From: Scatophagus argus
Lineage: Eukaryota; Chordata; Actinopteri; Scatophagidae
Direction of reading: 5' to 3'
Assembly (NCBI RefSeq): GCF_020382885.2
Contig: NC_058497.1
Span: 17,228,330 to 17,292,329 of the forward strand
DNA: 64,000 bases
Shown piece after piece: positions 55,660-64,000 of this stretch (positions within the stretch are counted from its first letter, which is position 1; each line of letters opens with the position of its first letter). Below the pieces are notes generated by a model. That model saw nothing but the letters and a program-made list of their open reading frames with translations, did not search any database and was not told where the DNA came from. Made by a program: the position numbers and the translations under genes.

Positions 55660-58600
55660 TGAACATCTTTCAGCTTATAATGTCATAAGTAGAAAATTCT
55701 CTCATACAAGTAAAAATCTTGTGCTCATAAACTTACTCTAGGTGGTATGTAAGTATGAGTGTTTTTATTTTGTATTTGTGATGTATTTTCCTCTACAGCA
55801 ATGGATCATTTGGCCAATGAAGATGCACTTTTTACACACATTTTTCAATTCATCAAACACCTTCAAACCTTCAAAATCAGTTGTACTTTTATATTGTTTT
55901 ACAAAATGTATAAAAATATTACTACACCACTGATTACAGAAAATATAATAATTACTTTCTCTTCATTTAACTTGGATTTTCTCTCCGGTATGTTGCTCTG
56001 GTTTCTGCTCTTTGTTTTCTGGATAATCAAACAAAAAAGAACAACCAAATACGAGGAACCTCTGGCTATTACAGTCCGTTTTGAGTCCCTGAGGAGCAAC
56101 AATTGTTGTTGTTGGTGGTGGTGGTGGTTTAAACAATGTCCTCAAGCATTAATATATGCACAGGCCGAGACAGTCTGTGCTGTCAGTGTAACTTGAGTAA
56201 CCGACTCATTCTGTTCCACAGTGGAAGATCAGGGAATGACCTGTTGTCTGGACCTTAAAGGTTACAACCAAATGAAAAAGATTTACCATGACTGTTTTAG
56301 ATGGTGGATTCAGACTCTGCGGTGTATGAGCTGACTGAAAATGTTTACTTCACATGTATGAAAAGTCTGCATCTTTTCAGTAAAATTCTGGTCCATTCTA
56401 AATTATATTAGACAATATAAACCCCTCATTCTCTAACTGTAAATATATGGGAATAATAGCTTAAAAAAATCTCAGTAGCATTTTATTGTAACCTTGATGA
56501 CCACATGACTTGAATGTATTTAATAAATTGTGTCTTTATTTGAAAACAGCATGAAAATACTGAAGTCAGTGAACCGCATTTAACAGGTGATTCTTTCAAT
56601 CAATAGCTTTTTGCTCCGCTGAGAACCTTTGCCAACAACTTCCCTCAGGGATCAATAAAGTAATCAGATTCCGATTCAGATTCAGATTTTTCAGCTTCAT
56701 TGTTATTTCTGACTATGTAGTTCGCGATTACTTTGTCTACTCATTTCTGTTTTGCACCGTTCACTGGTTCTGTTTTATTTTTGAATGATCACACTTGCAG
56801 CAAATATCTAATTGGATTGTGCTCAACACTCTCTTGTTTTAAATTAGCTGGAATACTGAATGAGTGAAAAGATGTTTGTTTCTCCTCTTCCTCTCTCTAT
56901 CACTTCTCCCCTCCTCTCCTGCTGCCTCTGTTTTACAAAATAAAAGCAATACACAAATTAGTGTCATGAGGCAACAAGGGAATACAAAGAGGGATGAAAG
57001 GGAGTCATTCATGGGTTTTGTGCCTGATTTTAATGACAGACTGCAGAGTCGATCCCACCTTCAAGGCTCTGTGTCGCTGTTGTGATATATGCATCATCAC
57101 TTTTAAATCAGCCTCTTCTCTTCACCCAATCTCCTGCTGTAAAATAAAAATTAGTGTAGTGCATCCAAATCCAAAGGGGTCACCAACCATTTTGTAATTA
57201 AGGAAATCCAGTCTTCCAAATAGACGACCACACAAATAAAGTAGAAGATAACTTCAAAAAATGTATTAATCTGGAAAAAATTAAATGAATGATTGTCATT
57301 GTTTGAAAGATAAACTAGTTTTTATGACATTTCTGTTCTAATTTGTATGCAGAAGAATTTGCTTCCACTGGCTTCCTCACATTAAATCTGTATCAGGCTG
57401 TTTTCAGTTAAATATTTAGCTCGGGCAAAAATTGATTCAGTCTGTCTTTGAGTAGGACTCGGCTTGAAAACTAAAAAGAAATCAACTGTGATCAGCTAAA
57501 GTTGTTTGAATTAGGAGCACCCCACAGGCTCTCACCTCCGCTACCAAAACTTTAATCTTAGTCACTATTTTTGAAATATAGTGCTATGGATATTTCAGGA
57601 GATGGCTCTGAAGGGAACAGGTAAGGGACAGAAAATGAGCTGGAGTCGAAGGATAATCAGTGCAGGAGAACAGTGAGAAACAAAGGGAGGAAAGCATGAA
57701 AATGCCGAGAATGAAGCTGAGATGTGTGAGGAGCAATGTGAGAAAGTCTTTTGAGTAGGGGACAATTGTGATAACAAAAGGATATGAGGAGAGATAAGAC
57801 TGTTACATGTGTTCTGAGCCCCCTCCCCCTAGTCCTCACAGCACCGTTCTACTGCACACCTTGTATTTATACCCCCTGGGCTACCCGTGTTGCATACAAA
57901 TGATCTCTGACCCTAATGAATCATTTAAACAAGATGAAACCCGCAGATGAAAAGCATCATGTTTTAACAGAAGTCGTTTTTCCTCCTCTTCTGGCTTACA
58001 ATCTCAGTAATGCATGTTGTACTCACTGATGGTGCACGTGCTGAACTAGAGGTCTCCAGCAATGCCACCGATGCAGTCTTACCTGGACCTCATTGCTTCA
58101 ACATAATCAGAGGCTGTTAGTGGGAGGTGGAAGTCCTTGCAGAAAGAGAAGATAAAACCTTAAGAATAGCTGCAGGCCATAGTCTTTGATACAGTTTTAT
58201 ATTATTATACTTTTTGTTTTTGTCCTTAAATGTCTGCACAAGCACACAAGTAACATATAAGAAATCATTTGTTAAACCTTCTTTAAACTCGAGAAATTGC
58301 CATATTTTTACTGCTGATTTTCCATAAGTAAAAAATATTATATAGCTGGTGTGGATTATTCACATTGCAGTCATCCTAGTGGCACAAATCATGGTTACTA
58401 AATATCTGGGTCGATCTCCTTAAGTGTTTAATTATTGTGCTTCATCTACTTTTACTCTGTGATGAAGAATCCCATTTGAATAGATGTGTGTCACCGAATC
58501 AGTCCAGATGGTGGACATGAATGAGTAAACGTGCAAACACTTGTACAGCCACTGTGCAATTCCCAGTTTCTCACAAACACGTGAAAAAAAAAATTATTGA

Positions 58601-60374
58601 TCACGAAGGTTTATGAGAGTGCTTGACCAGAAGCTAATGCTAATCCTTTCAAAAGTGAGAACAAGCAGATGATCGAATTTCTTCCACCCTGCTAGGCTGT
58701 GGAGATGAAGCCTCGTTCTGCTGAAAACCTTTGGCATGATTAACAGCTGAAATGGTTGACACTGAATACAACTTTACATTCATAATGCTTCATATGCCAA
58801 CGCATTACATTTTGCCCAGGAGCACTTGAACTAGAAAAGCATTGCAATCCTGTTGGAGGCAATTTTCTGGTATAAATCTTTAATGAAAACATTCTTCAGG
58901 GGGGATGGAACATGTCGCAGCTGATGAAGGGAGCTCGCTAAAGGACAATTTGAAAGCCTGGAAATGAAGTCCACAAAGTGCCGATGTTGTGTTGAAGATC
59001 AAGCAACAAAACAGCTCATATACGAAAGACTCCAACATGAAACAAACTGAAATAAATATAGATTCTAAAGTTACTCTAAAATACCCATTTTACTATGTTA
59101 CTGCATATACACACTCATGTACATATAAATGTGCATATAAGGAATTGACATACTGATATCACCTGTGAAAGAGAACAAAGATTTATATGCTTCTGATACA
59201 TCTTTTTAGTAACCATGTAACCATTCAAAAAAACAGTTCTGATACACAATACTATCTATGTAAATTTTATTCCAGTCCTGAATTTATGCATGTATTTGAC
59301 AGAAAGTGAGAGGCCCCTGTGGCACACTGATTGGAAGGGCAGTGAACTGAGCAGGCAGAGATGATTCCCCTAAGTGGCTTTGGAATGTACATTCATATGC
59401 TGCCTATATACTGTAGTAAAATATGCACAGTGTCACTCATTTAAATTGCACTGAACGTGCAGAGGCAGAAAACTGCTCTGCATAAGTATCGCCCTTCTTC
59501 AGTAATCACTTGCACTCCATCTCAAAATGCTTGACTCTCCTTTCAATTTCCTCTCCACCTGTTTTAGATTTTTCTGCCTGGATAGCAGTCTGCCTCTCTC
59601 ATTTGATAGTAGCGACGTTAATTTATGTAAACATGATGGACATAGACGCTGAACACATTGTAACTAAAAGAAATATATGTAGAATAAATACTGTCATATA
59701 AGGGAAAGATATGACTATGTTTTGGGGTTTTTCGACATCACAAACCATTACTCTCATACAGTATGTATAACCTCATCCTTATGGGCAAGGCTACTTCTCA
59801 CAAACGAAAATGCACAACAACAACACACTGAGATGAGTCAGACACACACGGGTCAGGTGACCTCTCTCCTCACAGCTGAGTCACCAGTGACGTAGTCTAC
59901 AGGAGCAGATTCGAATTAGACACGTGACCGGACCTTGGTTCCCTCTTTTTACACTTCTAAGTGAATTTCTGTCTTGCTGTATCTATTTTATAATGACAGA
60001 CTGCCATATGTTGAAAGCCTTGCATGGAATACAGATGCACTGCTAGAATTCAGTTACTGTCTCCTACCCTCCCTTTCCTTTTGCTCTGTCTCTCCCCCGC
60101 TTCCTTCATAAACTAATCTATCTCTATGCACTCTAAAGAGATGTGATGCGTGTGCTCTTATGATACTATCTAAAGAGGAAGTTGAAGAGTAGGAAAACAG
60201 ACATTATTATCTTTAGCTAAAGCTCTATTTGGGTCACCTGTCAGTTCTATTAGTGTGGTGATCAGAATAAAGTAAACATGGAAGGATTAGGAAATTTCTC
60301 TTTCATCTTTCACTGTCAAAGGTGCTCTTTCAACCTCCTCCAAATCAACACTTATTTTTTTTCCTGTATATATG
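55660..60374. other. Intergenic region, dhx36 promoter side to gpr149 3' end
   Basis: About 4.7 kb, AT-rich, with no coding exon that I can support. It includes a GATTC/TCAGATTC-rich short repeat near 56640-56690 (a 'cctcagggatcaataaagta' block seen at the ends of fish repeats). The gpr149 3' UTR occupies an unknown part of the right side. Confidence 0.6.
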
Positions 60375-60887
60375 TCACTCTTCACTCTCCCCAGCTTGCT
60401 TTCGGTAAGCCTCATTGAGCAGCTGTATCTCCTCACGATACCCTGAGCTCTCCTGCGTCTGCCGCCGGCTGTTCTGCCGATGAGCCTCCACAGTGTCAGG
60501 TATAGTGATATTGATGGTCTCTGACTCCGGGTTGCCGCCGCTTGGGATGAGCAGAGAGTAGGAAGCGGTCTCGCCCAGGTCGCAGGAGACAAAGCGATTC
60601 TCCCTCCGTGAGTAACGCAGCGATGGCGAGCGGGCGTGCGTGGAGGACTGGCTGATGTTCGAGATGATAGAGACACTGTCCATGGCCTCCTCATTGTCAC
60701 AGATCTCCAGAACCTCGAGGTGGATCTTGACATTGGTGTCCCCTACACCAGCTCCTATACCCATCCCCATTCCTATCTCCATGCCCATCCCTGCACTGCT
60801 GACATTCATGTCTCCGGTCTGGCCTCCTGATCCTGGATCATCTGCACTGGGCTCGTGGCCAACTGACTTGGAGCGATACACTTCCAC
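60375..60887 (-). CDS. gpr149: gpr149 terminal coding exon
   Basis: 170 codons plus stop. It begins [10 protein letters not shown] after the acceptor CCTCAAAG (60888-60889) and carries a low-complexity Met/Gly stretch ([16 protein letters not shown]) between two conserved blocks. That stretch looks like a lineage-specific insertion. Confidence 0.9.
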   Translation of the reverse strand: MEVYRSKSVGHEPSADDPGSGGQTGDMNVSSAGMGMEIGMGMGIGAGVGDTNVKIHLEVLEICDNEEAMDSVSIISNISQSSTHARSPSLRYSRRENRFVSCDLGETASYSLLIPSGGNPESETINITIPDTVEAHRQNSRRQTQESSGYREEIQLLNEAYRKQAGESEE

Positions 60888-61885
60888 CTTTGAGGCAGAA
60901 AGAGTTTTGGATTTATTCGTAAAAAGTATGTCATTAAAATGTAATTCAGCATTTGCTATATATTAAAATATTTGCTTTATTCAGTAAATCCAATTTAAGT
61001 CTTATCGTATTTCATCTAGGAATGAAATATATACAGTCAGTATATTATCATCATGCATTTTTACAAGGCTACTTAATCTATCTCTAATGCCAATTCATTC
61101 TAACTACATGTAAATCACTAATCTTCACCCCCAGATGCAAATGGGACTAAGTCCACTCTACAAAACATGTAGAGTTGCAGAAAGAATTGTTGTTATTTAT
61201 AGTAACTGGTATCATTGCATTGTTAAGAATAGTTTGACATTTTGGGAAATAAGCTCACTTGCTTTTTATCTTTTTCTGAAAATTAAATGAGAAGACTGAC
61301 AATACTTTCAGATTTGTGTGTTAAAGATGAAGCCAGAGCCAGGAGGACATTAACTTTGCTTAGCATAGAAATTGGAAGCAGGAAGCAGAGGTACACAGCT
61401 TGCAAGACTCTGTCCAAAGCTCAAAATCTCATCTCTAAAGTTCAGTAGCTAACATGGTACATCTTGTTTCTTTAAACCTAAACTAAACTAAAATACTAAA
61501 ATACAAAAAAGAAAAAGTTGTGTTTTGTATGCATGGTAGTTTGACCTAGACTAGCTGTTTATTTCTGCTTCTGTATACTTTCTGCCCTTGTACACTAAAG
61601 TACATTAACTGCCTCCAACTCTAGTTTCATACATATTTCCAGTCTAACTTTATGCAAGAAAACTTAATGCCCAAAATGCAAAATAATTCCTTTTAAAATT
61701 TATAGAAATTGAACTCTGCAAAAGAGACTGCAGGCTGTTACCTTCTTGGCATTATTGGGGGAGATTTTGAGGCCATCACTGCTGACTTCATAGGTGGAGA
61801 GAGAAAGGGTCTTCCCTGTGGGTGCTTGCAGGGAAACAGTGCCCTGAAAGGCGCACAGGGGGATTGACAGACCGCCTGACGACCG
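60375..61885 (-). CDS. gpr149: G-protein-coupled receptor 149, C-terminal part
   Basis: The last two coding exons, 61742-61885 and 60375-60887, join in frame and encode 218 residues of the cytoplasmic tail, ending in TGA (60375-60377). Diagnostic segments are [84 protein letters not shown] and [14 protein letters not shown], which I recognise from GPR149. The receptor is an orphan class-A-like GPCR (about 730 residues in human) expressed in brain and ovary. The seven-transmembrane exon or exons are upstream, past base 64000. I see no frameshift, so this is an edge truncation and not a pseudogene. Confidence 0.9.
61236..61487 (+). repeat. Dispersed teleost repeat in a gpr149 intron
   Basis: Reads 'tttgacattttgggaaataagctca', then 'gatgaagccagagccagg', 'ttgcttagcatagaaattggaagcagg', 'ctctgtccaaagct', and 'aacatggtacatcttgtttc'. 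It matches a repeat I remember as frequent in percomorph fish. It overlaps no exon. Confidence 0.55.
61742..61885 (-). CDS. gpr149: gpr149 penultimate coding exon
   Basis: A 144-nt exon of 48 codons: [20 protein letters not shown], then [19 protein letters not shown] and KISPNNAKK. Acceptor TCCTTGCAG, donor AAG/GTAACA. Phase 0 on both sides. Confidence 0.9.
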
Positions 61886-64000
61886 CTGCAAGGAGAGCCA
61901 AAGAAAAGAGATAAAAAGTTAAGTCGCCACCTGCACAACATCTTTATTTACTGTACCTATTATTGTTAAAGTTGGCAGGTCTTACTTGAGAATGCTGTTG
62001 TAAATAAAATAAATTAAATTTAAATCTTGTCTGCTCATCATGTCATTGACAACAAGTTCAAAGAGTGCACGCCACGGTCCTTTTGCATCTTGCTCTCTTT
62101 GTTCAATCTAATTGAGCTTAGATTGTGTCCATGATGTCAGAGGCAGGAAGATGAAAGTGTTGACCAACCATTTATATCACAAGTTAATGAGGCTTACATG
62201 TAAGAGCCCTGCCAACACCACTCTGCTGTTGAAATGAGACATTAGAGCTTTACAGAATCTAACAGGGACCCAACAGATTCACAGCTAAATGACAGAAGCA
62301 TCATGTATAAACTTCTAGCATTACATTACATTATTCTAGCATTTCTTCTGGTTCAGTTTGCCATGTTTTTTTTTTTAATTAATATGGTCATTAATATCAC
62401 TCACATTTTTAATCATATTTCATGTTTTTCAGACCTATTTCATATTGTTTTCAGAGAGAGTAATTTACCACTCAGTTTATCAAAGTGAGCCTCTGTCAAC
62501 ATGATGTGTTTGAGAAAATGCATATTGCTGACAGCGGAAAGGAGAAGCATCCTGCGGTGCAGCAGTGGAGAGACTGTGGCAGGTCTCATTATGCCTTCTA
62601 AATTATTTAGATTAGTTCAATGTAATGATCTGATTGTGACTATGACGCACAATGGAAACAAAGAGGATGTCAATCTCTTGTCCTGTCTGTGTTCCTGTTA
62701 TTGTCTTTGCATCATTATGAATAGAGGGAGACACAGAGAAAGGGGGCCAGACCGCAATGTTGAGCTGAAAACACATTGTCAAGTATTTCAAATAATGCTT
62801 AGAACTCATCAATGTACTTCCCACACTGATGGATGGCTGTGTGTGTGTGTGTGTGTTTGTACGCATGTACATGTGTGTGTTATGGGTATATTCACATGAC
62901 TTACTTATTTTCATTATAGGCAACATTCGAAATCTTTAAATTATTTAATATACAGCGCACAAATGGAATGAAAGCAAAAAATATTAAATTAAATTAAATG
63001 TTGACTGTTTTACTCCAGACAGAATTTTCTCAACAACCTTTGAATGGATTGCCATGAAATTCTGTGCAGACATTCATGTCCCACCAAGGACAAATTCTCC
63101 TGTCTGCTTTAGTGATTCCCTTTTTCATCTAGTGTCATCAAATTTTGATTTGTGGCCAAAAATCTGCAAGATTAATAACATTCCCAACAGTCCCAGCTGC
63201 ATTTTGTGTTCAATGCTAATTAAATTTCAGAGCTTAATTTTAGCATGCTAATGCGCTAGACAAAGAAGATGAACATGGTAGACATTGTAACTCCAAAAAC
63301 ATCAGCATGTTAGCATTGGCATCGTGAGCATTTTGACATGCTAAATTTAGCATTTAGATCAAAGCAGTGCGGCGTCTTAGTACAATCTCACAGAGCTGCT
63401 AGCATGGCTGTAAACTCCACACTCCTTCACATAAATTTAAGAGTGAATTTTATGAAAGTAACAATACTGTAAGGCGTCTGTCATTAATGCCTGAAGATCC
63501 TGGCATGTTTGCACTGTACTGATTCTGGTTGTGTTACTTTCCTGTCCATTCAAAATCAATAGCTGTTTTTTTTTTTTTTTTTTTTTTCATTTTCCATCTT
63601 TCCATCTTGTAGCTTAATGTTTATTTACAGTTTTGGGATGTGTTCACAGAAGGGTGAATGGGCTTCAGTGCCATACATCTGTGTGCACATTAGATCTCCA
63701 TTTCCCCTCCGGGAGATGGCTTGTGAATGTGCCCTCAGCTCTGTGCTCGCTAACAGAGAATATAATGTCACAGAGAGGGTAAAGATGTCTTTAAACTCTA
63801 ATTCCACCTCTCCCGGTGGATGCTAAAGGCCAGAAGGGCTGACAGTAAGGAGGACAGACACAGGATAATGACATCTAGCCTGCTAACGAGGAACAAAACA
63901 CAGTCAGGAAGTGTTGTAAATCACAAATTATTTAGGCTTGACTTTCATGTGTTGCTTGGGCGTGTGTTTATATAAAGTCTGTGGGCTAATTTTGATCTTC
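61886..64000 (-). other. gpr149: gpr149 intron (continues past the right edge)
   Basis: No further gpr149 exon is visible up to the window end. Contents are a TG microsatellite (about 62838-62858), the dispersed repeat at 63004-63418 and a 22-nt poly-T run (63566-63587). Confidence 0.6.
63004..63418 (+). repeat. Dispersed percomorph repeat ('TTAGCATGCTAA' family)
   Basis: Starts 'ttgaatggattgccatgaaattctg', then 'cattcatgtcccaccaaggac', 'cattcccaacagtcccagctgc', 'attttagcatgctaatgcgctaga', 'aacatcagcatgttagcattgg', and ends 'cagagctgctagcatggctgtaaactc'. These blocks recur as a repeat in percomorph genomes in my recollection. The TTAGCATGCTAA-type palindromes are characteristic. Confidence 0.6.

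Noticed and set aside
60636..60966. Plus-strand ORFs over the gpr149 terminal exon
   Set aside because: Antisense shadows of a strongly conserved coding exon.
62501..62899. 132-residue plus-strand ORF
   Set aside because: Runs into a TG microsatellite at its end; no conserved motif; antisense within a gpr149 intron.
63617..63826. Possible upstream gpr149 exon on either strand
   Set aside because: Neither strand gives peptide resembling the receptor's transmembrane or tail sequence, and splice sites do not fit the phase-0 exon at 61885.
1..64000. tRNA, rRNA, bacterial operon, phage or endogenous-retrovirus content
   Set aside because: No cloverleaf, rRNA core, gag/pol-like frame or LTR pair was seen by eye; all gene structure is spliced vertebrate type.

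Overview
This 64 kb window is nuclear DNA from a vertebrate, almost certainly a ray-finned fish and probably a percomorph. Genes are split into many short exons with GT/AG introns, the conserved proteins are clearly vertebrate, and the introns carry dispersed repeats and CA/GT microsatellites typical of teleosts. There are no operons, no prokaryotic features, no tRNA or rRNA genes that I recognise, and no CRISPR array.

Three protein-coding genes are present. (1) arhgef26 (SGEF, a RhoG guanine-nucleotide exchange factor), plus strand: a 5' non-coding exon ending at 8368 and 14 coding exons from 8945 to 31588, giving a predicted 997-residue protein. (2) dhx36 (RHAU/G4R1, a G-quadruplex-resolving DEAH-box helicase), minus strand: 26 coding exons from 55227 down to 33612, predicted 1064 residues. 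(3) The last two coding exons of gpr149 (orphan G-protein-coupled receptor), minus strand, 61885 down to 60375; its seven-transmembrane exons lie beyond the right edge. The order and orientation arhgef26(+)/dhx36(-)/gpr149(-) is the same as on human chromosome 3q25, so this is a conserved synteny block compressed to fish intron sizes.

Layout: 1-8.0 kb is upstream flank with microsatellites and no confident gene; 8.0-33.1 kb is arhgef26 with its 3' UTR; 33.1-33.6 kb is a tight tail-to-tail junction; 33.6-55.5 kb is dhx36; 55.5-60.4 kb is intergenic; 60.4-64 kb is the 3' part of gpr149. Exon junctions were set by hand from open frames, GT/AG sites and remembered human orthologues. All coding-exon lengths sum to an intact frame in each gene.

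I did not find a clearly novel biological system. The most interesting signals are in splicing and nucleic-acid structure. An in-frame DH-domain exon of arhgef26 has a TG repeat directly at its 3' splice site. A dhx36 exon is flanked by a roughly 70-nt CT tract and a TG-rich donor. A 40-nt poly-G run lies on the sense strand of an intron of dhx36, whose product unwinds G-quadruplexes. Also notable are a 33-bp Z-DNA-prone tract, a short uORF in the arhgef26 leader and a decayed Tc1/mariner element.
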